Part shown: positions 25,354 to 33,768 of the stretch, piece after piece
Layout: each line of letters starts with the position of its first letter
Position numbering within the stretch: position 1 is the stretch's first letter
Assembly (NCBI RefSeq): GCF_014641195.1
Contig: NZ_BMHQ01000002.1
Location: 310,001 to 374,000, forward strand
Reading direction: 5' to 3'
Source of the DNA: Marinithermofilum abyssi
GTDB lineage: Bacteria; Bacillota; Bacilli; Thermoactinomycetales; DSM-45169
DNA: 64,000 bases
Translations under genes and position numbers: made by a program
Notes under the pieces: model-generated
The model's input: the letters and a program-made list of their open reading frames with translations, nothing else
Told to the model about the DNA's origin: nothing
The model's database searches: none

Positions 25354-28318
25354 CGGATTCTCCTCCTTTGAACAGTTCCGTGATTGGCACGAAGTCGGGC
25401 CGGTTCCACTTCTCCTCGACTTTCACACCGATTTGGGGTTGCCGGTTGCCGAAACGATGGTTGGCTCTGGGCAAAGGGGGTTGGCCTTCCACTTCGACGA
25501 TCTCTAGTTTTACACTCATTTCCTTATAGTTGGGAGTGTGAGTGATTTTGTCGTGGTAACTGCTGGTAAGTCGGTTGACCGCTTGGTTCTCATCCGTCGT
25601 GTTCATTGTGAGATACAGTTCGTTCTTTGCCACATTATCCGTGACCAACGCTCGCACTTCCACTTTCCCATAAGGCGAAGTCAAAGAAACAAGCGAGCCG
25701 TCCTTGATTCCGCGTTCCTCGGCCAGCTCGGGGGATATTTCCACCCATGGTTGCGGTACCTTGTGCGTGATCCCTTTGGAACGGTAGGTCAGGTTCCCTT
25801 CATGGAAATGTTCAAGCAACCGTCCATTGTTCAAATGGATGTCATACTCGGCTCCCGGTTCATACGGCGGAGTCCAGTCCACGGGATACAACCTCGCTTT
25901 TCCGTCCGGGAACCCGAAACGCTCCGTGTACAACAGCGGGGAATCCAGCCCATCCGGGGCAACAGGCCAAAGCTGACTATTCCATCCTTCCAATCGCTCA
26001 TAGGACACGCCAGCGAATACAGGCGCAAGTTTGGACGCTTCAGCCATAATTTCACTCGGATGTTGGTAATTCCAATTGGCTCCCATTTTATTGGCGACTT
26101 CCTGAATGATCACCCAATCCGGCTTGGATTCGCCCAGTGGTTCGAAAACCTGGTAAAAGCGTTGAATTCTCCTTTCAGTATTGGTGAATGTTCCCTCTTT
26201 CTCCAAACTGGGCGCAGCGGGCAAGACGACATCCGCGTATCGGGCCGTTCTGGAGAAGAAGACGTCCTGCACAACAAAGAAATCCAACATTTCAAAAGCG
26301 GACTCTACATAGTTGGAGTTGGAATCGACAAGCGCCATGTCTTCACCGAAGAGATACATTGCCTTGATCTTCCCTTTGGTGATCGCCTCCACCATCTGAT
26401 GATTGTTAAATCCCGGTTTTTTGGGGAGGGTGACTCCCCAAGCTTTTTCATAACGCGCCCGCACCTCATCGTGTTCAACGGGTTCGTAACCGGGAAACCA
26501 AGCCGGCATGGTTCCAAAATCACTGGCACCCTGAACATTGTTGTGTCCACGCAGGGGAAAAGCACCCGCACCCGGTTTTCCGTAATTACCCGTGATGAGA
26601 AGCAGGTTCGATATGGCCGTACTGGTATCTGTTCCTGCAATATGCTGGGTCACCCCCATCGCCCAGCAGATACACATGGTATCGGCTTCATGGATCATCT
26701 GGGCCAAACGGATTATTTCTTCTTTTGCGATGCCCGTGATCTCTTCCGCATAGTCCAGTGTGAATTTCTCCAGTGATGGGAGATATTTATCAAAACTATT
26801 GACACGTTGTTCGATGAAGGATGGATCATGCCAACCCTGATCGACGATATATTTGGTGACGGCGGACAACAAAACCAAGTCCGTTCCTGGTTTGGGATGC
26901 AAAAAGAGGTCTGCCCTTTCAGCCATTTCATTTCTTCGCAAATCGATCACGGCCAATTTTTGTCCGTGAAGTTTGTGGGACCGCTTAATGCGTGTCGCCA
27001 AAACGGGGTGAGATTCTGCCGGGTTCGCCCCTATGATAAGGACAAAATCCGATTTCTGCAGATCTTCAATCGTACCGGAGTCTCCCCCGATTCCCACTGT
27101 CCGCAACAACCCCGCGGTGGCGGGCGATTGGCAATAGCGCGAGCAGTTGTCCACGTTATTGGTACCAAAAACAGCCCGCGAAAGTTTCTGGAATAAGTAA
27201 TTCTCTTCATTGGTGCATTTGGATGATGCGATAAAACCGATGGAATCGGCTCCATGCTTTTCCTTGATCTTTTGCAACCCCGATGCGACCAAATCCAGTG
27301 CCTCTTCCCATGTACTCTCGACAAACCTGTCTCCTTTTCGGATCAAGGGTTGGGTCAATCTTTCCTCGCTATTGACGAAATCCCAACCGAACTTTCCTTT
27401 GACACAGGTGGAAATGCTGTTCACCGGAGCGTCAACCTGCGGCTCCACTTTCAGGATCTCCCGATCCTTGGTCCAGATTTCAAAGCTGCAACCCACTCCG
27501 CAGTAAGTGCAGACGGTTTTTGTTTTCTTGATGCGCGAGTGGCGCATAGCCGCTTCGATTTCGGAAATGGCAAAGATTTCCTTGTATCCCGGTTCCACTT
27601 CTTTTGTAATGTCGATCATCGGTTCCAATATATCCATCGGAATCCCGGTGAGATAACCGGCTTCACCCAGCATAGACTTTTCCATCAATGCATTGCATGG
27701 ACAAACGGTAATGCAATGACCGCACGAGACACAGGAGGACTGGTCGATGGGCACATCGTTGTCCCAAATCACGCGCGGTACTTCACGGTTCCAATCGATC
27801 GTGAGCGTCTCATTCACTTGGAGATCTTGGCAAGCCTCCACGCACCGGCCGCAGAGAATGCACTGATCCGGTTCATAACGGTAGAATGGATGGGAATTGT
27901 CCGGTGGATAGGGCTTGGCTTCAAAATCGTATTTCTGATGCTCGATTTCCAACAGTTCCGCCGTGTTGTGAACTACGCAATTCCCGTTGTTGTTATCGCA
28001 AACCGTACAATAAAGCTCATGGTTTTGCAGGATCCGGCTCATGGCCTCATATTGCGCATCCTTCACCCACTTGGACCGGGTATCCACATTCATCTTTTCT
28101 GCCACGGGAGTGGTACAAGCCCGCACCAATTGTCCATTCACCCCTACAAAGCAAGTATCGCACGTTTGCATCGAACCCAAAGCGGGATGGTAACAGATGC
28201 TTGGAATCACATGTTGTTGGGCGGTGGCCGCATTTAAGATGGTTTCACCGGGCTCGGCTCGAAATTCCCGGCCATTTATGTAAAAGGTGACCTTCTTTTT
28301 TCCGTTCTGCTCGCTCAT
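25334..28318 (-). CDS. fdhF: Formate dehydrogenase alpha subunit (Mo/W, YrhE-like)
   Basis: This 994-residue molybdopterin enzyme has a long ferredoxin-like N-terminus: a [2Fe-2S] domain (C42, C53, C56, C68), a His-Cys3 cluster (H100, C104, C107, C114) and two [4Fe-4S] clusters (C153-C163, C196-C206). The catalytic domain starts with its own [4Fe-4S] motif CTYCGVGC (270-277, C305). The metal ligand is cysteine, C396 in NVDNCSRYC, not selenocysteine. It oxidises formate to CO2; the electron acceptor (probably NAD via a partner, or quinone) is not encoded here. No fdhD or molybdopterin genes are in the window. The C-terminal dinucleotide-binding domain is complete. Confidence 0.93.
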   Translation of the reverse strand: MSEQNGKKKVTFYINGREFRAEPGETILNAATAQQHVIPSICYHPALGSMQTCDTCFVGVNGQLVRACTTPVAEKMNVDTRSKWVKDAQYEAMSRILQNHELYCTVCDNNNGNCVVHNTAELLEIEHQKYDFEAKPYPPDNSHPFYRYEPDQCILCGRCVEACQDLQVNETLTIDWNREVPRVIWDNDVPIDQSSCVSCGHCITVCPCNALMEKSMLGEAGYLTGIPMDILEPMIDITKEVEPGYKEIFAISEIEAAMRHSRIKKTKTVCTYCGVGCSFEIWTKDREILKVEPQVDAPVNSISTCVKGKFGWDFVNSEERLTQPLIRKGDRFVESTWEEALDLVASGLQKIKEKHGADSIGFIASSKCTNEENYLFQKLSRAVFGTNNVDNCSRYCQSPATAGLLRTVGIGGDSGTIEDLQKSDFVLIIGANPAESHPVLATRIKRSHKLHGQKLAVIDLRRNEMAERADLFLHPKPGTDLVLLSAVTKYIVDQGWHDPSFIEQRVNSFDKYLPSLEKFTLDYAEEITGIAKEEIIRLAQMIHEADTMCICWAMGVTQHIAGTDTSTAISNLLLITGNYGKPGAGAFPLRGHNNVQGASDFGTMPAWFPGYEPVEHDEVRARYEKAWGVTLPKKPGFNNHQMVEAITKGKIKAMYLFGEDMALVDSNSNYVESAFEMLDFFVVQDVFFSRTARYADVVLPAAPSLEKEGTFTNTERRIQRFYQVFEPLGESKPDWVIIQEVANKMGANWNYQHPSEIMAEASKLAPVFAGVSYERLEGWNSQLWPVAPDGLDSPLLYTERFGFPDGKARLYPVDWTPPYEPGAEYDIHLNNGRLLEHFHEGNLTYRSKGITHKVPQPWVEISPELAEERGIKDGSLVSLTSPYGKVEVRALVTDNVAKNELYLTMNTTDENQAVNRLTSSYHDKITHTPNYKEMSVKLEIVEVEGQPPLPRANHRFGNRQPQIGVKVEEKWNRPDFVPITELFKGGESDGQAHS

Positions 28319-28617
28319 CCACTGTTTGCCCCCTTAAACAAGAAATTTAATAAGATGACGGTATATTGTAATGTCCCCAATTACCCGGGGAAATACCATA
28401 TGATGTCATCAGACACCGGTAAATACTTCGAAAACATCCCCAAAGCAAAGCCAAAGCCTTCGTACACTGTCCATAGCTTGACTAGAAGATACGCAAAAAA
28501 AAAAAAAACATCACCCTAAACTCTCATAAGGGACTTAAGGAGGTAAGAACGAATGTATCACTAAAATGAAGCGGGGGAGAGATAAGTGTATCCTACTTTA
28601 CCAGTGAACACCCATAT
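28319..28617. other. 300-base intergenic stretch with a minimal ORF
   Basis: This holds the fdh promoter region (minus). A 13-A tract lies near 28497-28509. On the plus strand a perfect AAGGAGG (28537-28543) is followed after nine bases by ATG-TAT-CAC-TAA, then seven further in-frame codons to TAA 28583. It may be a dead small gene. Confidence 0.35.
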
Positions 28618-29392
28618 TCACGCTTCCTGTGTTGCATTCTCAACCAGATAACCATGTTTCACTTCTTTTAACATCCGTAAATCGTTTCCGCTATCGCCAA
28701 ATGCAAAAGCATTCTCTGGCTCTACCTTGTATTTATCCAACATAAACCATACGATCTCGTCTTTCCCTGTACCTGTTGGTATAAAATCAACATCAAAGCA
28801 GTCTTCCGGATCTCCTGCAAGCGGATTACAACGGTTAATGTTTATTGCAACACCATACAATTCAGCGACTGTTTTGATTGCTGAAAAGTTTTTTTCATCT
28901 ACCCATTCGTTTTGTTCTTGATAGTAATAGTTACATTTATAACGCGAATCACCCAATTGGGTTTGAGGATGCAGGTGTATTTGATATTCCTTTTGCAACA
29001 GGTTCGTTATCTCGCTAATTTTTTCTTTAGAAAATACTCTATTTTTTAAACAAGAATCCCATTCTAGATCCCTTTTCCCAAGGTTATCTTCAGTAAAGTA
29101 AGTAATTTCAGTCCCTAAATCACTAGCCATAAAGTGAGGGAAATACCTGAAGTTTCCTGTTTCCATCTTATCTAAAACGGATTCAACACTACTTCCTGTA
29201 ACCCATCCAATGATAAGTTGACCTTCCTTCGATTTTTGCTCTAAATAATCTTCAAGTTCATGTAAGTAGTTTTGTCGAACTTCATTCATGGAGTGGGGAT
29301 AGTAGGTTTCATCAAAATCACAAAACACAATGTATTTTGGTTTTTCTACGTTAGGAAATGACTTGAAATTGGATTTTTTTACTTAATAACAC
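28618..29392 (-). pseudogene. ntdB: Kanosamine-6-phosphate phosphatase (NtdB) remnant
   Basis: The frame 28618-29328 is a HAD-superfamily phosphatase strongly resembling B. subtilis NtdB: FCDFDETYYPHS (motif I), GWVTGSS, HFMASDLGTEITYF, NRCNPLAGDPED and FAFGDSGNDLRML (motif IV). The native start is visible as GTG 29392 (LLSKK), but an A7 tract at 29375-29381 throws the frame; with A6 it would join to FPNVEKPKYIV. The C-terminus stops after NATQEA, about 30 residues short of NtdB as I recall it. NtdB dephosphorylates kanosamine-6-phosphate. The catalytic aspartates are intact, so an internally initiated product is conceivable, though unlikely. Confidence 0.7.
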
Positions 29393-29455
29393 TTATTAAT
29401 CCCTCCACTTCTCTTTCTTGTTCTTCTAATGTTAGACCTGGTGAAATATTTAACT
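29384..29455 (-). pseudogene. Aminotransferase (NtdA-like) C-terminal tail
   Basis: Directly upstream of the ntdB remnant, a minus-strand frame reads LNISPGLTLEEQER, then EVEGLISVIK and TAA. This is the usual C-terminal ending of DegT/DnrJ aminotransferases. The stop overlaps the ntdB start region, as expected for an ntdA-ntdB operon. The rest of the gene is missing: a TAG precedes, and unrelated sequence follows. The NtdA identity is inferred from position. Confidence 0.45.
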
Positions 29456-29709
29456 ATGTACCATTTCTAAATTCGACTTCAGTCAAATGATACCTTTGGT
29501 GAACTTGTAAGAGGGTAATATCCTCACACCAACAAATCCCGCATAGATCCGCGCAAAGGGACCACCCATCCACAACGGGGGCGCTGCTGGGTTGCCGACA
29601 GCGTAGGCGTTGCCAAGTCCGGGGACTTCCCGGATTGTTTGCTTTTTTCCCGTCTCGATATCTGCTATAGTGACAATGCATAGGAATCAACCATCTTGGA
29701 GGGCTTACC

Positions 29710-30051
29710 ATGGATATCCAACTGAGCGATCTGGCGGCAGCCCGGTTGAAAGCTCTGCTGTTGGACGAACCAGACAGCGATCGATTGGCCGTACGGGTGA
29801 TTCCTCTCACTTCCGGTTGCAGTACCCCCTCCTTCGCATTGGAGCTGACCGATATCCGGGAAGGGTATATCGTCACGGAAGTCAAAGGAATTTCCTTCGC
29901 CTGTCCACCCGGGGAAACCGGTTGGCTGGACGGGATCGTCATCGATCTCAACCGGGAAAATGGAAAATTCTCCATTTACCATCCTGATCCGCCGTTTCTT
30001 CCTGATTGTTCCATGCCGGCAGCACCGATGGATAAGGAAGAGCAATCATGA
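29710..30051 (+). CDS. HesB-like protein, 113 residues
   Basis: The ATG at 29710 follows TTGGAGGG. The fold matches the HesB-like family (IQLSDLAAARLKALLLDE, RVIPLTSGCSTPSFALEL, ISFACPPGE). Two cysteines (SGCS and FACP) sit where A-type scaffolds hold ligands, but the terminal CxC is not typical. It may bind an iron-sulfur cluster or only share the fold. Its stop overlaps the next start by four bases, so it is coupled to the DUF218 gene. Confidence 0.72.
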   Translation: MDIQLSDLAAARLKALLLDEPDSDRLAVRVIPLTSGCSTPSFALELTDIREGYIVTEVKGISFACPPGETGWLDGIVIDLNRENGKFSIYHPDPPFLPDCSMPAAPMDKEEQS

Positions 30052-30611
30052 GCGGATGGATCGCCGTCACAGGGGGCGTTCTGGGAGTGCTTTTTCTATC
30101 GCTTTGGAAATTAGTCTCACGCTATGATCATGGGGATTATACAAAAAAGAAGCGGCAAGCAGCTATTATTTTGGGAGCTGCATTGAACGGAACCGAACCG
30201 AGCCCCGCATTATTGGAACGGTTGGATCACGCCGAGCAGTTGTACCGGGAAGGCTGGGTCACCCGTCTGATCCTGTCAGGAGGCAGTCCCAACCGACAGG
30301 ACAGTGAAGCATCCGTCATGAAAAAATCCTTGATCCAGCGAGGAATTCCCGAAGAAGCACTTTTACTTGAAGATCAGTCTACCAACACGGCTGAAAATCT
30401 TCTCCTGACTCGAAAAGTGATGGAACAACACGACATTACCGATGCCTACCTGGTCACCCATGATTACCACATGTTTCGTGCGCTCGGCTATGCCAAGCGC
30501 GCAGGCTTGGATTTGGCACCCGCTCCCTTCCACAGCCGCACCTTGTGGATGCCTTACCACAAAGCTCGGGAATGTCTGGCCCTGATCAAATACGCCCTGT
30601 GGCGGAAATGA
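30048..30611 (+). CDS. DUF218 (YdcF/SanA/ElyC-like) membrane-anchored protein
   Basis: This encodes 187 residues. An N-terminal helix (residues 3-22) anchors it, and the DUF218 domain faces outward. The signatures are AAIILGAALNGTEPS, LILSGGSP, EDQSTNTAENL and LVTHDYHMFRAL. DUF218 proteins include E. coli SanA, ElyC and YdcF, linked to envelope integrity. The mechanism is unknown. It is translationally coupled to the HesB-like gene by an ATGA overlap. Confidence 0.88.
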   Translation: MSGWIAVTGGVLGVLFLSLWKLVSRYDHGDYTKKKRQAAIILGAALNGTEPSPALLERLDHAEQLYREGWVTRLILSGGSPNRQDSEASVMKKSLIQRGIPEEALLLEDQSTNTAENLLLTRKVMEQHDITDAYLVTHDYHMFRALGYAKRAGLDLAPAPFHSRTLWMPYHKARECLALIKYALWRK

Positions 30612-30617
30612 TTCAAA

Positions 30618-30644
30618 CAAAAAAGTCCCTGCGCAGGGACCTTG
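30618..30644 (-). terminator. Intrinsic terminator between convergent genes
   Basis: The palindrome GTCCCTGCGCAGGGAC is followed, on the minus strand, by TTTTTTG. It serves the DUF2203 gene and perhaps also the DUF218 gene. Confidence 0.85.
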
Positions 30645-30666
30645 CAAATGATGGATTCTTTTTTTA

Positions 30667-31086
30667 TTATCCCTGGTATTCACCGTTTTCATCCAATGTT
30701 TTTCGGTACATGTATCCTTCCCACAAGTGATGCCAATGGGATACTCTATCTTCTCCCTTGCACCAGCAGAGAAGCACTTCTTCCTCTCCTTTTTTGGCAG
30801 GGAAGTCCACCAGTCCCATTTCGATATCTTTCAACTGGGCGCCCGTTTCGTTGATCCGGTCGATGATGCCGCGAGCCTGGATATTTAAGAATTCCAGCTG
30901 GGCTTCCACCATAAAGAAGGGGTCTTCATCCAGGGTGCCCCCTCCCCCGATCCGTGTCCGCAGCTTTTGCAATTCTTGATATTTCGCTTCGAACTTCCGT
31001 TTCAGCTGTTGTAATTGTTCCACATCCGCATCGATCCGCGGAAGCAAGCGATTGGCTTCTTCGACCGTGAAAAACTTCTTGGTCAT
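30667..31086 (-). CDS. DUF2203 protein
   Basis: This 139-residue protein opens with FTVEEANRLLPRID and has a long coiled-coil helix (residues 20-48). The family core follows: a GIIDRINETGAQLKDIEMGLVDF-like region (spread over residues 75-97) and LCWCKGEDRVSHWHHLWEG. The WCxGE...WHH...EG motif is the family hallmark, suggesting a metal or ligand site. Function is unknown. It is a single gene between terminator and promoter. Confidence 0.88.
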   Translation of the reverse strand: MTKKFFTVEEANRLLPRIDADVEQLQQLKRKFEAKYQELQKLRTRIGGGGTLDEDPFFMVEAQLEFLNIQARGIIDRINETGAQLKDIEMGLVDFPAKKGEEEVLLCWCKGEDRVSHWHHLWEGYMYRKTLDENGEYQG

Positions 31087-31140
31087 GAGATATCCCCCCT
31101 GTCTCTCGTCATTTGTATTTTCCAGATTCCCATCAAAGGC

Positions 31141-31961
31141 CTATTCATCGTCGATCAGCTGGCTAAGGTTGTGCGTAGTCACTTGAGCCACTTGGGAAAG
31201 AGACAATCCCTTCACCTCTGCGACTGCTTTTGCCACATGCACCACCATCGCCGGTTCCGACGGCCGTCCGGCAAAAGGCCCCCCATAGGACCAGGGAGCA
31301 TCCGTTTCCAACAACAAGGATGTCAAAGGCACTTGATGGATTAATTCCCGATCCCGGTCCCGGTAACACCCTTCGGGAGTGACAGAAATATGGAATCCCG
31401 CATGAACAATCTCACGAACTACGGCGGCGGGAGCTTTTAACCAATGAAACACGGCACGGCGCACCCCGCCTGCAATACCATTTCCAACACCGGTAGTGTC
31501 CGCTCATGGACAGCATGCAGCCAGACCGGCAGGTCCATCATGGCTGCCATTTGCAAAAACGGCATCAGCCGATCTTTCTCACTCCCGGAAGGCGGACGGG
31601 AGCGCTCCTCTTCGGCCAGACAGTAGTAAGGAAGTCCTATTTCCCCTACGGCACAAATGTATCCGCGGTGTTTCTCGATCAAACGAAGAACATCCAGCAC
31701 GTCGTCCGATGTGCTTTCATATTCGGGATGAAGACCGAAGCCGATCCGCAAAAAATCCGGATATCGCTGCTGATAATGGAGTAGCCGGCGACAGGAGTCC
31801 GGTCCTGTCGCAGCACTGAGTGCTATGTGAACTCCGGCTGTTTTCGCACGTCGAATCACTTCATCCATCTGCTCCTCGGGGATCTGATCCCAATGCACAT
31901 GGGAATCCACTAGTGGATACTCTGATCGATCCCCGGTTGAGTCAGCTTTATCGACCAGCAT
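31141..31961 (-). pseudogene. TatD-family hydrolase with a single-base frameshift
   Basis: The N-terminal frame (from ATG 31961) carries the metal motif VDSHVHWD, GFGLHPE, VGEIGLPYY and WLHAVHE, and ends at 31437. The C-terminal frame (31464 to 31141) continues with RRAVFHWLKAPAA, GFHISVTPEG and LLLETDAPW. Adding one G in the G4 run near 31463 restores LQAGVRRAVFHW and a ~272-residue TatD-like metal-dependent DNase/hydrolase. The start overlaps DUF309 by 14 bases. Since everything else is intact, this may be a sequencing error. Confidence 0.85.
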
Positions 31962-32415
31962 CGTCCCGCCCTTCTTTCTCTTGTTTCAAAGCTTCTACCC
32001 GTTGCCGAAGTTCCGGCTCCAACACGATGATGTTCAGATCTTGGTAGCGGACAGGTGCTTCCTCGAAACCTTCCAAACGGATCAAAAGCTCCCGGGCATC
32101 TTGTTTCAACCGTCCCAGATGAATACCCGCACAGCGGGCCGGATACGGCTCCAGCTTATTCAGCGCGACACGAAGAAGCTTGCGGGCTCCGTTGATGTTC
32201 TCATTCCGAAAATGATATAGCCCCACAGCAATCTGCAGCAACCCCTGCCACAAGGGGTCTCTTCCTTCTTCCAACCACAGCTCTTCCAATACCTCGTGGC
32301 ATTCATAATAATCCCGCAAGATATTAAAATAATACAAGAACTGTACATAGAGATCCGGATACCCTCGACTCTCTTCCGTCAACCCTGCCACCTTCTCTCC
32401 ATCCATGGTCATCAT
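31948..32415 (-). CDS. DUF309 protein (YpuF-like)
   Basis: This encodes 155 residues, all-helical. The family motif (YYECHEVLEELWLEE, then PLWQGLLQIAVGLYHF and GARKLLRVAL) is complete. DUF309 proteins are widespread in spore formers and cyanobacteria; no function is known. It overlaps the downstream TatD-like gene by 14 bases, forming a two-gene unit. Confidence 0.88.
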   Translation of the reverse strand: MMTMDGEKVAGLTEESRGYPDLYVQFLYYFNILRDYYECHEVLEELWLEEGRDPLWQGLLQIAVGLYHFRNENINGARKLLRVALNKLEPYPARCAGIHLGRLKQDARELLIRLEGFEEAPVRYQDLNIIVLEPELRQRVEALKQEKEGRDDAGR

Positions 32416-32474
32416 CGCTGTTTTCCGCTACAATAAAAATAGTATACGCATCAGGGCACAAAAGGAGCGATTGG

Positions 32475-32702
32475 ATGAGCCTGGACAACCCCAGCAAAGA
32501 AAACCTGAAAATGATGATCGGCGAAATGAAAAACCATCTGAAAATCGTCAATGCCTCGATCATCAATCCCGAAGATTTCCGGATCGAAGATTATGAGGAA
32601 ATCCGGGACCTGTATGAACTGGTGAAAAAGAAACAGGGCCGATTAACGATGATGGAGATCGAGGGTGTGTTGGAAGAGTTGGGAGAGCTTCGCCGGAAGT
32701 AA
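32475..32702 (+). CDS. DUF1128 protein (YfkK-like)
   Basis: This 75-residue protein starts at ATG 32475 after AAAAGGAGCG. The family pattern is clear: LKMMIGEMKNHLKIVNASII, EDYEEIRDLYELV and the C-terminal LTMMEIEGVLEELGELR. It is helical, acidic and of unknown function, restricted to Bacillota. It is divergent from DUF309 and ends in a terminator. Confidence 0.92.
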   Translation: MSLDNPSKENLKMMIGEMKNHLKIVNASIINPEDFRIEDYEEIRDLYELVKKKQGRLTMMEIEGVLEELGELRRK

Positions 32703-32706
32703 GGCT

Positions 32707-32733
32707 ATGCCGCCGCAGGGCGGCTTTTTTATG
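32707..32733 (+). terminator. Intrinsic terminator after the DUF1128 gene
   Basis: GCCGCC GCAG GGCGGC is followed by TTTTTT. Confidence 0.85.
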
Positions 32734-32734
32734 T

Positions 32735-33130
32735 TCACCCTTCAAACTGCCGAGCCAAAGTTTCCGGAATCGGGACACTTTTACGTGCGGTCAGATCGAT
32801 GGTGCAACTGACCACTTCCGCATCGGCGACCCGTTCCCCCTGTTCATTGGTGATGACATGTTCCAACACATAACTGGTCCGCCCTTTTCGAAGCGGTTTG
32901 GTACTGATGGTCAACTTTTCACCCAAACGGGCCTCTTTTCGATAATTGATGGCAATGTGAACGGTCACCGTTCCGATATTCATCTCTGTAAACGTATCAA
33001 AAGGCAGATTGGCCTTGTTGTACCAATCCTCCCGGCTCCACTCCATATACTCCAAATACTTTGCGTTATTCACATGCCCCATCACATCAATCTCGGTCGG
33101 CCGCACTTCTATTTGAATGGACGTCTCCAC
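32735..33130 (-). CDS. 4HBT hotdog acyl-CoA thioesterase
   Basis: This encodes 131 residues from GTG 33130, seven bases after AAGGAGG; an upstream ATG at 33148 overlaps the ribosome site. The hotdog signature VRPTEIDVMGHVNNAKYLEYME has its catalytic Asp and the HVNN loop intact (shown here as IDVMGHVNNAKYLEY). YbgC/FcbC-type thioesterases hydrolyse short- or aryl-acyl-CoA. The substrate is not evident from neighbours. The gene is monocistronic. Confidence 0.88.
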   Translation of the reverse strand: METSIQIEVRPTEIDVMGHVNNAKYLEYMEWSREDWYNKANLPFDTFTEMNIGTVTVHIAINYRKEARLGEKLTISTKPLRKGRTSYVLEHVITNEQGERVADAEVVSCTIDLTARKSVPIPETLARQFEG

Positions 33131-33386
33131 CCTGCTTCCTCCTTTCATCCCCTGGACATTTCAGGGTGTTTTTCGTTCGGCCATGCCTAGGTGTTCGACA
33201 AACCCCTGTCATATCCTTTCCCGACAGACCAAAATACAACTTAGGTCGGACCTGTTTTGTCCACATTTCTGTAGACCGGATCTAGAAAATTATCTAGAAT
33301 AGGAATACATTCTATTTTAACAACACAACCGACTCTACAATGCCTGGTCCAGATGGGCCAATGAACACTATGACAAGGCCTCCAAA

Positions 33387-33680
33387 GTGTCCAACAAGAA
33401 ATACGAAGATCTCCAGCATATGTCCAATGAAATGTATGAACGGACAAAACATGAAGCCCAACGGTTCTACAAAATGACCGAATACCTGGAAAATGAGCGG
33501 AACTTTGAATTTGATCTGCTGTCTTCAGTGAGGGATACCTTCTGGGATCGGGAAAAGGTCATCAACAATTACAACTTCGATACAACGGATCGATTGCAAG
33601 ACATTGTTTTGAATAAAGCCGACAAGATCCAAGACGATGTGTTGGACAAGGCCGACAAAGAACAGGATAAGCTGTATTAA
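33387..33680 (+). CDS. Charged helical protein, probably 5'-truncated
   Basis: This encodes 97 residues from GTG 33387. The start is poor (no ribosome site), and protein-like sequence (NRLYNAWSRWANEHYDKASK) continues upstream in frame to a TAA near 33311 without any start codon, so the gene may have lost its 5' end. The product is rich in Lys, Asp, Glu, Tyr and Met, with heptad-like helices and an imperfect C-terminal repeat (IVLNKADKIQDD / VLDKADKEQDK). It is unrecognised. It ends at a strong terminator, which supports a real gene. Confidence 0.45.
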   Translation: MSNKKYEDLQHMSNEMYERTKHEAQRFYKMTEYLENERNFEFDLLSSVRDTFWDREKVINNYNFDTTDRLQDIVLNKADKIQDDVLDKADKEQDKLY

Positions 33681-33682
33681 CA

Positions 33683-33716
33683 TCAACCCCCGCGCAACAA
33701 ACGCGGGGGGGTTGAG
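33683..33716 (+). terminator. Intrinsic terminator, plus strand
   Basis: CAACCCCCGCG / CGCGGGGGGGTTG stem directly after the stop codon of the charged helical protein. Confidence 0.7.
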
Positions 33717-33727
33717 TGCTTCAAAAT

Positions 33728-33760
33728 AAATCCCCCCTTCAACAGGAAAGGGGGGATAGT
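33728..33760 (-). terminator. Terminator of the pdh operon
   Basis: On the minus strand TATCCCCCC...GGGGGGATTTATTTT follows the lpd stop by about 12 bases. Confidence 0.8.
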
Positions 33761-33768
33761 CAGCTGAT

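Noticed and set aside
29454-29975. Minus-strand 173-codon frame ending LTEVEFRNGT
   Set aside because: Most of it is the reverse of the HesB-like gene, which has a good start and ribosome site. Only the last ~20 residues (TLLQVHQRYHLTEVEF) look protein-like and may be a scrap.
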